From contig JBBQRG010000007.1 of NCBI GenBank assembly GCA_038215095.1, positions 1-55,448 on the forward strand: DNA of 55,448 nt, written 5' to 3'. The translations under genes were made by a program, and so were the position numbers. The stretch comes from DATACN01 sp038215095 (lineage in GTDB: Bacteria; Actinomycetota; Thermoleophilia; Solirubrobacterales; Thermoleophilaceae). This document shows positions 7,664 through 16,004 of the stretch, in pieces; within the stretch, counting starts at the first letter, position 1, and every line of letters begins with the position of its first letter. The notes beneath the pieces were generated by a model that was given only the letters and a program-made list of their open reading frames with translations, made no database searches and was not told where the DNA came from.

Positions 7664-8554
7664 TCACAATCTTGGGAGTTGCTGTTGCAACTCCTGGACC
7701 GGCGAGAAGAGGTCGCCGTGCTCTTCGAGGCGCTCGAGTACCTCGTCGGGGGTGAACGACAGGTCGTCCGGGCCTTCGGCGGCCTCGAGCTCCTCCCAGG
7801 TCAGCGGCGTCGAGACCGTGGGCCGCTCACGCGCGCGTAGGGAGTAGACGCTCACGGTGGTCTTGTGCTCGTCGTTCTGGCTCCAGTCGATGAGGACCTT
7901 GCCCTTGCGCAGCTCCTTCTTCTGCTGCGACACGATCAGCTTCGGGTGCTCGGCCTCCAGGTGGCGGGCCAGCGCCTCGGAGAGCGGCTTCGTGTCGTCG
8001 TAGGTCACGCCGTCCGAGTTCAGCGGCGCGTACACCTGGATTCCCTTCGAGCCGGAGGTCTTCGGGAAGCACTCGAGGCCGATGCGCTCGAGCGTCTCGC
8101 GCAGGAGCAGGGCGACCTCGCGGCACTCCATGATCGCGGCCGGCTCCCCCGGGTCGAGGTCGAAGGCCATCACCGTGGGGCGCTCGATCTCCTCCGCGAG
8201 CGAGAGCGAGGGGTGCAGCTCGAGGTCCGCCAGGTTCGCCATCCAGACGAGCGTCGGGAGGTCGTCGCAAAGGCAGTAGTCGATCTCGTCGACGCGCGCC
8301 GTCTGGACCCAGTCGGGCCGGTGCGACGGGCAGTTCTTCTCGTAGAAGAACTTGCCCTCCACGCCGTTCGGGTAGCGCTTCAGCGTGAGCGGGCGGCCGC
8401 GCAGGTGCGGCAGGAGCGCCGGGGCCGCGCGCGTGTAGAAGTCGATCACCTGCCCCTTGGTGAAGCCGGTGGCCGGGTACATCACCTTGTCGAGGTTGGA
8501 GAGGCTGAGCTGGCGCCCCTCGACCTCGACCTGTACGCGCTTGGACGCGGCTAT
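7664..8554 (-). CDS. ligD: LigD polymerase domain protein (NHEJ primase-polymerase), no canonical start codon
   Basis: This protein of about 296 residues matches stand-alone LigD polymerase domains (archaeo-eukaryotic primase fold): LSNLDKVMYPATGFTKGQVIDFY, RPLTLKRYPNGVEGKFFYEKN, the catalytic DLDPGEP, KTSGSKGIQVYAPL and VLIDWSQND. It would fill gaps at broken ends together with Ku and ligase. The frame is full-length compared with the family, but no ATG, GTG or TTG exists where the N-terminus should start. The only overlap is AUA at 8554-8552, forming AUAG with the Ku stop. The next in-frame GTG lies inside the conserved LDKVMYP motif, too late for a complete domain. Confidence 0.85.
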   Translation of the reverse strand: MAASKRVQVEVEGRQLSLSNLDKVMYPATGFTKGQVIDFYTRAAPALLPHLRGRPLTLKRYPNGVEGKFFYEKNCPSHRPDWVQTARVDEIDYCLCDDLPTLVWMANLADLELHPSLSLAEEIERPTVMAFDLDPGEPAAIMECREVALLLRETLERIGLECFPKTSGSKGIQVYAPLNSDGVTYDDTKPLSEALARHLEAEHPKLIVSQQKKELRKGKVLIDWSQNDEHKTTVSVYSLRARERPTVSTPLTWEELEAAEGPDDLSFTPDEVLERLEEHGDLFSPVQELQQQLPRL

Positions 8555-9450
8555 GACTTCTTGGCGGCCGGCTTCTTGGCTGCCGGCTTCTTGCGCGAGG
8601 ACGACTTGGACGACGAGGACTTCGAGCCGTTCGAGCTGCTCGCGGCCTTCTTCTTCGGCTTGCTCTGCTGCTTGCTCTCGGCGATGCTCGCCTCGAGCGC
8701 GGCCATCAGGTCGGGCACCTTCTTCGGCTCCTCGGCCGGCACCTCCACCACGACGTCCTCGCCCTGCGACTTGCGCTCGATCATATCGAGCACGCGGTCG
8801 CGGTACTCGTCGCGGTACTTGTCGGGATCGAACTCGGACGAGAGCGAGTCGATCAGCTGCTGGGCCATGTCCAGCTCGCGCTTGCTGGTCTTCTTCTGGT
8901 CGGCGGCCTCCGGCACCCCGTCCAGCTGGTCGGGCTCGATCACCTCGTCGCCGAACAGCAGGGTCTCCATCGTGAGCACGTCGCCGCGCGGGCGGATGGC
9001 CACGAGGTTCTCCTTCGAGCGGATCACCACGCGCGCGATGGCCACCTTGTTGGCGGCCTCCATCGCGTCGAGCAGGAGCCGGTAAGCCTTCTCGGCGCCC
9101 TTGTCGGGAACCAGGTAGTAGGGGTGGTCGTAGAAGATCGGGTCGATCTCGTCCAGGTCCACGAAGTCCTCGATATCGATCGTGCGGGTCTTCTCGGGTG
9201 AGAGGCCGTCGAGCTCCTCGGGAGTGATCACGACGTAGCGCTCGGGGCCGATCTCGTATCCCTTGACGAGGTTCTCGTAGGGAACCTCCTCGCCCGTGCG
9301 CGGGTTCACCCGCTTCTGCTGGATGCGCTGGTTGTCCTCGCCGTCGAGCTGGTGGAAGCGCACGGTCTTGCGAGAGACGGCGCTGAACAGCTTCACGGGG
9401 ATGTTCACCAGCCCGAAGCTGATGGCTCCACTCCAGATGGCGCGCGGCAT
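8551..9450 (-). CDS. ku: Ku end-binding protein for non-homologous end joining
   Basis: This 299-residue protein begins MPRAIWSGAISFGLVNIPVKLFSAV, the standard bacterial Ku N-terminus. The core features QRIQQKR, EVPYENLVKGYE, FVDLDEIDPIFYDHPYYL and TLLFGDEVI are all present. After residue 265 comes a low-complexity Ser/Lys/Ala tail (SSSKSSSRKKPAAKKPAAKKS), like the Lys-rich tails that aid DNA binding in mycobacterial Ku. Its TAG overlaps the putative start of the polymerase gene. TAACTT lies 8 nt before ATG 9450 and no Shine-Dalgarno is present, so it may have its own leaderless promoter. Confidence 0.95.
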   Translation of the reverse strand: MPRAIWSGAISFGLVNIPVKLFSAVSRKTVRFHQLDGEDNQRIQQKRVNPRTGEEVPYENLVKGYEIGPERYVVITPEELDGLSPEKTRTIDIEDFVDLDEIDPIFYDHPYYLVPDKGAEKAYRLLLDAMEAANKVAIARVVIRSKENLVAIRPRGDVLTMETLLFGDEVIEPDQLDGVPEAADQKKTSKRELDMAQQLIDSLSSEFDPDKYRDEYRDRVLDMIERKSQGEDVVVEVPAEEPKKVPDLMAALEASIAESKQQSKPKKKAASSSNGSKSSSSKSSSRKKPAAKKPAAKKS

Positions 9451-9479
9451 AGCCCTGAAAGTTACCCGGCTCGAGCCGC

Positions 9480-10922
9480 TTAACCTTCCTGGCGGGCGGG
9501 AATTTGCGGTTCGCGCACGGCCTCGGCGGGGTCCTTGTCCGGTCGCAGGCCCTTGAACGACGGCGCCCGCAGGGTGCCGCTGCGCGTCCATTCGCGGAAC
9601 TCGACCGAGGCCACGAGCCTCGGCTCCACGAAATGCGTGCCCTTGGGCGGCTGGCGGCCGTGGAACGGGCTTGTGTCCGTGCCGAGCGGCTCGAGCTCGC
9701 GCTGCACGAGCCCCAGCGTCTGCTCGGTGAAGCCGGTGCCCACCTTGCCGGCGTACTTGAGGCCCTCCTCCTCCACCACGCCCACGGCGAGCGCACCGAA
9801 GCGGGAGCTGCGGCCTCCCTCGCCCGGAGTCCAGCCGCCGATCACCACGTCCTGGAGGGCCACGTTCTTGACCTTGACCCAGCGGGAGGAGCGCCGGGCG
9901 GGCTCGTAGCGCGAGTCGAGCCGCTTCGCCACCACGCCCTCCACGCCCAGCTCCGCGGTGGCGTCGAGCAGCGCCCGCCCCTCGCCGCGGTGGTAGCCGG
10001 GCGTGCGCCACGCCGGGCCCTCGAGCTCGAGCGACTCCAGCAGCTCGCGGCGCTCCTCGTAGGCCAGGCCCATCGACGAGTGGCCGTCGAGGTAGAGCAG
10101 GTCGAAGATCACGTAGCTCACGGGCGTGTCCTTCATGCGCCGCCGAACCGCCGAGTCCGAGGCGAGGTGCATCCGCGTCTGGAGGCGCTCGAAGCTCGGC
10201 TTGCCGTCGTCGCCGAGCGCGACCACCTCGCCGTCGAGCACGACGCGGCGCGCGCCCAGCTCCTTCGCCAGCTCGCGCAGCTCCGGGTAGCGCGGCGTGA
10301 AGTCGGTGAAGTTGCGCCCCTGCAGCTCCACGTGGCCGTGGTCGCAGTACATGAGCGCGCGAATGCCGTCCCACTTGACCTCGAAGCCATACGCATGCTC
10401 GTCGCGCGGCAGCGAGCCGCTGCGCGCGAGCATCGGCTTCAGGCGGCCGGGCATGGGCTCGTAGGCCGGGTCGGCCGGCGGGTCCATGCGGTGGATCAGC
10501 CAGTCGTCGCCGCGCGTTTGGAAGAGCGCGTAGCGGCCGCTCACGCGCTCGCCGTGGAATACCGCGATCACCTCGTCGTCGCGGAACTTCTCGGCCTCGT
10601 AGGTGCCGCTGTCCCAGACCGCCATCGTGCCGGCGCCGTAGTTGCCCTTCGGGATCTCGCCCTCGAACTCGAGGTACTCGAGCGGGTGGTCCTCGGTATG
10701 GACCGCCAGGCGGTTCTCGTCGGGGTGCTCGGGGATGCCTCGCGGAAGCGCCCACGACGCGAGCACGCCCTCGTGCTCCAGGCGAAGGTCCCAGTGCAGC
10801 CGCCGCGCGTGGTGCTCCTGCACCACGAAGCGCTGGCCGCCTGGCGAGCCCCTACCGCCGCCGGGCTCCGGCGTGGCGCTCAGGTCCCGCTTGCTCCTGT
10901 AGGCGCCGAGCTTGTCCGCCAT
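9480..10922 (-). CDS. ligD: LigD-type phosphoesterase-DNA ligase (PE plus ligase domains, no polymerase)
   Basis: Of 480 residues, 1-145 are the 3'-phosphoesterase domain (RFVVQEHHARRLHWDLRLE, GNYGAGTMAVWDSGTYE). The ATP-dependent ligase follows, with nucleotidyl lysine in FEVKWDGIRALMY, then LDGEVVAL, GVEGVVAKRLDSRYEP, RWVKVKN and an OB-fold domain (IGGWTPGEGGRSSRFGALAVG). This part is order PE-LIG, with POL encoded separately downstream of Ku, unlike the three-domain LigD of mycobacteria. It starts 7 nt after the HAD hydrolase stop, so the two are co-transcribed. Confidence 0.95.
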   Translation of the reverse strand: MADKLGAYRSKRDLSATPEPGGGRGSPGGQRFVVQEHHARRLHWDLRLEHEGVLASWALPRGIPEHPDENRLAVHTEDHPLEYLEFEGEIPKGNYGAGTMAVWDSGTYEAEKFRDDEVIAVFHGERVSGRYALFQTRGDDWLIHRMDPPADPAYEPMPGRLKPMLARSGSLPRDEHAYGFEVKWDGIRALMYCDHGHVELQGRNFTDFTPRYPELRELAKELGARRVVLDGEVVALGDDGKPSFERLQTRMHLASDSAVRRRMKDTPVSYVIFDLLYLDGHSSMGLAYEERRELLESLELEGPAWRTPGYHRGEGRALLDATAELGVEGVVAKRLDSRYEPARRSSRWVKVKNVALQDVVIGGWTPGEGGRSSRFGALAVGVVEEEGLKYAGKVGTGFTEQTLGLVQRELEPLGTDTSPFHGRQPPKGTHFVEPRLVASVEFREWTRSGTLRAPSFKGLRPDKDPAEAVREPQIPARQEG

Positions 10923-10929
10923 CGGCCCG

Positions 10930-11583
10930 CTAGCCGCTCAGGGGCGTCTTCTCGAGCGAGTCGCGCAAGGCGACGATCGAGTCGAACACGACCACCGCGC
11001 CGGCGTCGCGAAGCTCCTCCTCTGAGAAGCCGCCGGTGAGCACCGCGACCGTTTCGAGCCCCGCCCGCTTGGCCGCCTCGCAGTCGTAGGTCGAGTCGCC
11101 GACCATCACAGCCTCGCCGCCGCCGGCCTTCTCGACCGCGGCCTGCACCAGGTCGGGCTCGGGCTTGGTGGCCTCGACGTCGGAAGAGGTGGTCCAGCCG
11201 TCCACCAGCTCGCGCGCGTCGAGCAGGTCGAGGTAGTGGTCGACCTCATCCTCCTTGGCCGAGCTGGCCAGCACCACGGCGTGGCCGCTCTCCTTGAGCT
11301 GCTCGATCAGCTCGCGCGAGCCCTCGAGCGGCTCGACCTCGCCGATCAGCTCGGAGTAGTGCTCCTTCTCCGCGTCGCGAATGTCCTCGCCCTTCTCGCG
11401 GTCGGCATCCTTGCCCGCCAGCGCCTCCACGAGCTGGTCCCCGCCCATGCCGATGCTGCGGTGGATGCGCCAGATCGGCAACACGATGTCGTGATCGCTA
11501 AAGGCGCGGTACCACGCGATCGCGTGCTGGTAGTTGGTGTCGACAAGGGTGCCGTCGACGTCGAGAATGGCGGCTGGGGGCAC
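10930..11583 (-). CDS. HAD-family hydrolase (phosphoglycolate-phosphatase-like)
   Basis: This 217-residue protein has all four HAD motifs: DVDGTLVD at residue 7, LASSAKED, the lysine in EATKPEPD, and MVGDSTYDCEAAKRAG. A helical cap follows motif I. GTG 11583 is chosen because it starts directly at motif I (VPPAAILDVDG) and TAGGGT lies 7 nt upstream; the upstream open frame has no family similarity. It is the first gene of the NHEJ cluster. A role in removing damaged 3' phosphoglycolate or sugar-phosphate products would fit, but that is inference. Confidence 0.88.
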   Translation of the reverse strand: MPPAAILDVDGTLVDTNYQHAIAWYRAFSDHDIVLPIWRIHRSIGMGGDQLVEALAGKDADREKGEDIRDAEKEHYSELIGEVEPLEGSRELIEQLKESGHAVVLASSAKEDEVDHYLDLLDARELVDGWTTSSDVEATKPEPDLVQAAVEKAGGGEAVMVGDSTYDCEAAKRAGLETVAVLTGGFSEEELRDAGAVVVFDSIVALRDSLEKTPLSG

Positions 11584-11692
11584 GGGCCGGACCCTAGAAC
11601 ATCCGTCCAATTGGCCAAATGGAGTATGCGGGCACCCCTCGCGGCGGGCGATCACAGGGTCATACGTGCTTGCCCTCCGCTCACACATCCGC

Positions 11693-12247
11693 ATGCTCCT
11701 CATCCTGGCTCTCGCCCTGGCCACCAGCCTGTCCCTGGCGCCTGTCACGTCCGCAAAGAAGGCGCACCACCGCTCCCATAGCTGCGGCCACGCGGGGGCC
11801 CAGGCCGGCCAGGTCAGCCGCAGCGCGCTCGCACGCGCCACGCTGTGCCTGCTGAACAAGCAGCGCGCACTTCACCACCTGAAGGCGCTGAAGATGAGCA
11901 AGCGGCTCGGCCACGCCGCCCGCGGCCACTCGGTCGAGATGGCGCGCGTTCACTACTTCTCGCACAACTCGCTCTCCGGGGCGAGCTTCCTGGACCGCAT
12001 CCGCCGCTCCGGCTACCTCCACTCCGCGCGCCGCTGGTCGGTGGGCGAGAACATCGCCTGGGGCACGGGCGGCCTCTCCACCCCGCGCTCGATCGTGCGG
12101 GCCTGGATGAACAGCCCGGGCCACCGTGCGAACATCCTGCAGGGCAGCTTCAGCCAGATCGGTATCGGCATCTCCTTCGGCGCCCCCGTGCGCATCGCGG
12201 CGCGATCGGCGGCCACCTACACCACCGATTTCGGCATGCGCGGGTAA
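11693..12247 (+). CDS. Secreted CAP/SCP-domain protein (YkwD-like)
   Basis: The 184-residue product starts with a signal peptide (MLLILALALATSLSLAPVTSA). A CAP domain follows: CLLNKQRALHHL, LGHAARGHSVEMARVHYFSHNS, SWxVGENIAWG-like RWSVGENIAWGTG and WMNSPGHRANIL. Bacterial members are exported, with mostly unknown function. Start ATG 11693 gives the simplest signal peptide; GTG 11666 would add nine residues (VLALRSHIR) and a more basic n-region. It is divergent from the NHEJ operon. Confidence 0.88.
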   Translation: MLLILALALATSLSLAPVTSAKKAHHRSHSCGHAGAQAGQVSRSALARATLCLLNKQRALHHLKALKMSKRLGHAARGHSVEMARVHYFSHNSLSGASFLDRIRRSGYLHSARRWSVGENIAWGTGGLSTPRSIVRAWMNSPGHRANILQGSFSQIGIGISFGAPVRIAARSAATYTTDFGMRG

Positions 12248-12317
12248 TAGCGAGCCCGCGAACGGCCGCGGCGAGCCTGCGATCGACCGCGCCCCCCCGA
12301 ACTGCAAAGATGGGGCC

Positions 12318-12554
12318 ATGACGGCCCCCACGATCAGCGCGGAAGTCCCGCAGCCCGGCGTTCCCGAGTCGCCGCTACCGGAGGCGCCCACGGGCCCGCC
12401 GGTTCCCGACCCGGGCCCGGACCCGGCGCCGCCGCCGCCCGACGGGCCGGACGTCCCGGAGCCCTCGCCGCCGGTACAGCCGGACCCGGGCGCCCCGGAC
12501 GCGCCCCAGCCGGACCCGAAGGGTCCCGAGACGCCTGACCCGAACGTCGAGTAG
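12318..12554 (+). CDS. Proline-rich acidic 78-residue protein, unknown
   Basis: It is 78 residues long, about 31 of them proline, with many Asp/Glu and Gly, one lysine, and no Cys or aromatic residue. Motifs such as PDPGPDPAPPPP and PQPDPKGPETPDP recur. There is no signal peptide. The stop is 7 bp before the MmgE/PrpD gene, suggesting co-transcription. It could be an intrinsically disordered linker-type protein, or a chance open frame in GC-rich DNA; the strict P-D-P repetition and the start close behind the CAP gene favour a real gene only moderately. Confidence 0.45.
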   Translation: MTAPTISAEVPQPGVPESPLPEAPTGPPVPDPGPDPAPPPPDGPDVPEPSPPVQPDPGAPDAPQPDPKGPETPDPNVE

Positions 12555-12561
12555 CGCCCCA

Positions 12562-13695
12562 GTGGCCGCGAGCGCGGCGCACCGGGTCGCCCTGCTCGAC
12601 TGGCTGGCCTGCGCGTACGCGGGCCGCGACGAGCCGGGACCCCGCGCGGCGAGAGCCGCCGGCGACGGCCAGCTCGAGCGGATCGCCTTCGCCGGCGCCG
12701 CCGGCCACGTGCTCGACTTCGACGACACCTTCCAGCCGGGCCTCTCCCACCTGAGCGCGCCCACGGCGCCCGTCGCCGTTGTGCTCGGCGCCGAGCTGGG
12801 CGCCCCGGTCGGTGCGGCGCTCGACGCCTTCGCGGCAGGCTTCGAGGCGATGGGCGCGTTGGCCGAGGCGTCGCATCCGGCTCTGTACGAGCGCGGCTGG
12901 CATCCGACCGCGGTGTGCGGGGTGGCCGGCGCGGCGGTGACCGCCGCGCGGCTGCTCGAGCTCGACGCCGAGCGCGAGCGGACGGCCGTGCGGCTCGCGC
13001 TGCTGCGCGCCGGCGGCCTGCGCGCCGCGTTCGGAAACGACGGAAAGGCGCTGCAGGTCGGGCTTGCCGCGGCGGCCGGCACCCACGCGGCGGAGCTTGC
13101 TGCCGCCGGCGCCTCGATCGGCGAGGGAGTGCCGAGCGGCCCCGCCGGCTTCGAGGAGGCCTTTGGCGGCCGCTTCGCCGAGGCCGGCGACGGCGAGCCG
13201 GCCGCACCGCGCAACTGGATCAAGGCCTACCCCTGCTGCCTGCAGGCGCACTCGGCGATCGAGGTGGCGGCCACCGGCCCGGCCGAGGGCGAGCTCACCG
13301 TGAGCGTGCACCCGCGGACCCGGCAGGCCGCCGCCTACGACGACGTGGAGGACGGCCTGCAGGCGAAGTTCTCGATCCCCTACCTCGTGGCCTACACCCT
13401 GCTGCACGGCGCGCCGCGCGCACCCGATGCCTTCCGCTCGGTGGACCCCGCCGCCCGGGCGCTCGCCGCAGAGCGCGTCACCGTGGTCACCGACGACGAG
13501 CTCGGCGAGTCCGAGGCGGTGCTGGTCGTGGACAACGAGGAGGCGGCGCGGGTGCCCTACGCGACGGGCGCCCCCCAAAACCCGATGTCCGAGGACGAGC
13601 TGGCGCGCAAGCTGCACGACCTGGCCGGCGACCGGCTCGACGGTGCGCTCGACGATCTCGAGGCGCCCGCCTCCCGCCTGCTCCTATTCGCCTGA
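12562..13695 (+). CDS. MmgE/PrpD-family protein (2-methylcitrate dehydratase-like)
   Basis: This 377-residue protein shows the MmgE/PrpD pattern: AGHVLDFDDT, GWHPTAVCGVAGAAVTAARLL, AFGNDGKALQVGLAAAAG, KAYPCCLQAHSAIE and DGLQAKFSIPYLVAYTLLHG. Family members dehydrate or isomerise 2-methylcitrate, aconitate or itaconate-like acids. It is shorter than the usual 450 residues, mainly in the N-terminal helical part. No other 2-methylcitrate-cycle gene (prpB, prpC) is nearby, so the substrate is open. The GTG start lies 7 bp after the proline-rich gene; the 3' end overlaps the convergent membrane-protein gene by 12 bp. Confidence 0.85.
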   Translation: MAASAAHRVALLDWLACAYAGRDEPGPRAARAAGDGQLERIAFAGAAGHVLDFDDTFQPGLSHLSAPTAPVAVVLGAELGAPVGAALDAFAAGFEAMGALAEASHPALYERGWHPTAVCGVAGAAVTAARLLELDAERERTAVRLALLRAGGLRAAFGNDGKALQVGLAAAAGTHAAELAAAGASIGEGVPSGPAGFEEAFGGRFAEAGDGEPAAPRNWIKAYPCCLQAHSAIEVAATGPAEGELTVSVHPRTRQAAAYDDVEDGLQAKFSIPYLVAYTLLHGAPRAPDAFRSVDPAARALAAERVTVVTDDELGESEAVLVVDNEEAARVPYATGAPQNPMSEDELARKLHDLAGDRLDGALDDLEAPASRLLLFA

Positions 13696-14889
13696 CGGGC
13701 GCAGCCAGAGCGAGACGTGCGACGGCTGCACCGTGTCCTGGAGCAGCGCGCGCAGCTCGGCGCTTAGGGTGTCGAGGTCGACCTCGTCGCGCAGGCGCGC
13801 GCTGAAGGACTCGAGCGCCCGCGCGGCGTCGTACTTCTTCCGGTAGAAGCGCCTGTCGACGAGCTCCTGGATCCGCCGCCGGGCGGGCCGGAACAGGCCC
13901 GCCACGGCGAGCGTGGAGACGGCGACCGCGAGGCTCGACTGCTCTGTGAGCGGCCGCAAGAGCAGCTGCAGCAGAAGCACGCTGGCGAGATAGAAGAGCG
14001 CCAGCGCCGCGGTCAGCGAGCCGTAGACGAGCGTGCGGTTGATGACGACCGCGATGTCGTAGAGGCGGTAGCGCAGCACGGCTACGCCCACCGCGGCCGG
14101 GACCCCCAGCAGGCCGGTGAGAAGGATGGCCCACGACAGCTCCTCGCCTACCAGCCCCTGCACCACGCTGCTCACCACGAAGCTCGCGACCAGCAGCGCG
14201 CCCGCCGCCCACACCCACTTGATCTGCTGGCGCTCGACGCCGTGCGAGCGGCGGAAGCGCAGGGCGAGGGAGGCGACTGACGCGAGCGCGGCGGCCGCGA
14301 CGAGTGCGAAGCCGAGGCCGGCCATCAGCGTCGCGGCTCGTCCGGCGCCGAACGGGTTGTCCACCGCGGGGGTGTTCTGGAGCGGGCCGGGGGCCAGGGC
14401 ATATCCCGCGAGCAACAGGCCGGCTGCCACCGTAGTCGCCCAGAGGACGCGGCCCCAGCGCCGCGAAAGTGGCCTTCCGGTCGGAAACAGCAGCGGCAGG
14501 AACGTGAAGACCGGCACCACGGCGGGAATCCACGCCCAGTTGGCCAGCCACAGCCAGCGGGATACGCCGTCGCCGACCGCCCGGTCCGCGAGCAGGCCGT
14601 GCCACGCCAGTCGCTCGCTCAGCAGCAGGACCCCGAACGACACGGCCGTCGTGAGCAGCAGCCAGCCGATCGGATTGCGCGGGCGGCGCGAGGCCACGAG
14701 CGCGCCGATGCCGGCGAACAGGGCCAGCATGATCGTCTCGAACGTGGCAAGCGCCGGGTGGGACTCCGGAACTCCCACGCCGGCGATCCTGCTCGGTCCG
14801 CCCATGTCGGCACTCAAGAGCACCAGGCGAGCCACGCCCAAGCCAACGGCGACTCCGGCCAGAATCCAGCTCAGGGCGGATCTGCGCAC
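13684..14889 (-). CDS. Multi-span membrane protein resembling the sensor half of actinobacterial histidine kinases
   Basis: This 401-residue protein has about nine to ten hydrophobic spans. A conserved cytoplasmic stretch follows: LRYRLYDIAVVINRTLVYGSLTA, RRRIQELVDRRFYRKKYDAARALESFSARLRDEVDLDTL and QDTVQPSHVSLWLRP. The same sequences occur in membrane N-termini of actinobacterial two-component sensors and in orphan proteins without a kinase domain. No H-box or ATPase domain is present, so it cannot be a kinase on its own. GTG 14889 follows the topoisomerase gene by 59 bp. Confidence 0.75.
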   Translation of the reverse strand: MRRSALSWILAGVAVGLGVARLVLLSADMGGPSRIAGVGVPESHPALATFETIMLALFAGIGALVASRRPRNPIGWLLLTTAVSFGVLLLSERLAWHGLLADRAVGDGVSRWLWLANWAWIPAVVPVFTFLPLLFPTGRPLSRRWGRVLWATTVAAGLLLAGYALAPGPLQNTPAVDNPFGAGRAATLMAGLGFALVAAAALASVASLALRFRRSHGVERQQIKWVWAAGALLVASFVVSSVVQGLVGEELSWAILLTGLLGVPAAVGVAVLRYRLYDIAVVINRTLVYGSLTAALALFYLASVLLLQLLLRPLTEQSSLAVAVSTLAVAGLFRPARRRIQELVDRRFYRKKYDAARALESFSARLRDEVDLDTLSAELRALLQDTVQPSHVSLWLRPSGE

Positions 14890-14948
14890 GGCACAAGTCT
14901 GCCGCCCCGTCGTCCACGAAGCGTTACGGGTGCCGCACGGCGCGCAGG

Positions 14949-15998
14949 CTAGGCGACCTTCTCGATCGCGTCCGAGGACCAGTCGCCCTCGAGCAGGTCG
15001 AGCACGGCGTCCTCCACGATCGGCTGCACGTCCGGCCACGCGGAGGTGTCCTCGACGAGCTCCGGCAGCACGCCGCCGATCGTGCGGCCGCCGTCGTAGC
15101 GGTCGAACACGCGAGGGTCGATGTAGGAGGCCCGCGCCACCGCCGGCGTGTTGCCCAGGTAGCGCGACACCTCCTTGACGGCGCGAGTCTTCGCGCGCTT
15201 GCGCGCCGTCTTCGAGACCGTGGCCGCCGGGCCGGACACCGCGAGCGCCACGGCCGCCAGCATCGTGCCGCTCCAGGTGCGGAAGTCCTTCGCGCTAAAG
15301 TCGCCGCCCGTCATCCGCTTCACGTACTCGTTGATGTCGGAGGACTTGACGTCCACCCAGCGGCGGCCGTCCTTGTAGGCGAGCAGGTCGTCGTCTCCGC
15401 CGCGGCGCTTCTTCAAGATGGAGACCACCTCCGCCACGGCGGGGTCCCCGATCACCTGCAGGCGCCGCTGCCCGCCCTTCGACTCGTAGTCGAACACCAC
15501 CTCGTCGCCGTTCACGGTCACGTGCCGCTTCTCGATCGTGGCCACCCCGTAGGTGTCGTTCTCCTCGGCGTAGTCCTCGGAGCCGATGCGGAAGAAGCCG
15601 CGATCCAGCAGCCGCGCGGCGCAGGCGAGGGCGCGGTCGCGCGGCATGCCCTCGAGCGCGAGGTCCGCCTCCACCCGCTTGCGCAGCTTCGGCAGGGCGC
15701 GCGCGAAGTCGTGCATCTCCTCGAACTTCTCGCGGTCGCGGCGCTCGCGCCAGCGGTCGTGGTAGCGGTACTGCTTGCGCCCGGCCGCGTCCATGCCGGT
15801 GGCCTGGATGTGGCCCGTCGGGTAGGGACACACCCAGACCTCCTCCCAGGCGGGCGGGATCGCCAGCTCGCGGATGCGCTCCAGCACGGTGGGCTCCACG
15901 ATGCGCTTGCCATCGCCGTCGATGTACTCGAAGCCCTTGCCGCGCCTGCGGCGGCGGATCCCCGGGCCCGAACAGTCCACTCGCTTCAGTCTCGGCAC
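14949..15998 (-). CDS. DNA topoisomerase IB
   Basis: This 349-residue protein resembles bacterial/poxvirus-type topoisomerase IB. It has PPAWEEVWVCPYPTGHIQATG, QYRYHDRWRERRDREKFE, FRIGSEDYAEENDTYGVATI, FDYESKGG (catalytic Lys), KDFRTWSGT (catalytic Arg) and the nucleophile region NTPAVARASYIDPRVFDRY. It relaxes supercoils through a 3'-phosphotyrosine. GTG 15998 begins 6 bp after the IMPase stop, so the order IMPase, topoisomerase, membrane protein is probably one transcript. Confidence 0.93.
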   Translation of the reverse strand: MPRLKRVDCSGPGIRRRRRGKGFEYIDGDGKRIVEPTVLERIRELAIPPAWEEVWVCPYPTGHIQATGMDAAGRKQYRYHDRWRERRDREKFEEMHDFARALPKLRKRVEADLALEGMPRDRALACAARLLDRGFFRIGSEDYAEENDTYGVATIEKRHVTVNGDEVVFDYESKGGQRRLQVIGDPAVAEVVSILKKRRGGDDDLLAYKDGRRWVDVKSSDINEYVKRMTGGDFSAKDFRTWSGTMLAAVALAVSGPAATVSKTARKRAKTRAVKEVSRYLGNTPAVARASYIDPRVFDRYDGGRTIGGVLPELVEDTSAWPDVQPIVEDAVLDLLEGDWSSDAIEKVA

Positions 15999-16004
15999 GA
16001 GCCC

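Noticed and set aside
7664..9796. A 710-codon minus-strand frame suggesting a longer LigD polymerase protein
   Set aside because: The part upstream of about 8557 lies in the wrong frame of the Ku gene and has no protein-like composition. Only the last 296 codons are the polymerase domain.
11534..11692. Longer start for the CAP protein at 11534
   Set aside because: The added 53 residues overlap the start of the divergent HAD gene and would bury the signal peptide.
13684..14889. Sensor histidine kinase call for the membrane protein
   Set aside because: The chain ends after the conserved linker (SHVSLWLRPSGE) and has no dimerisation/phospho-acceptor or HATPase domain.
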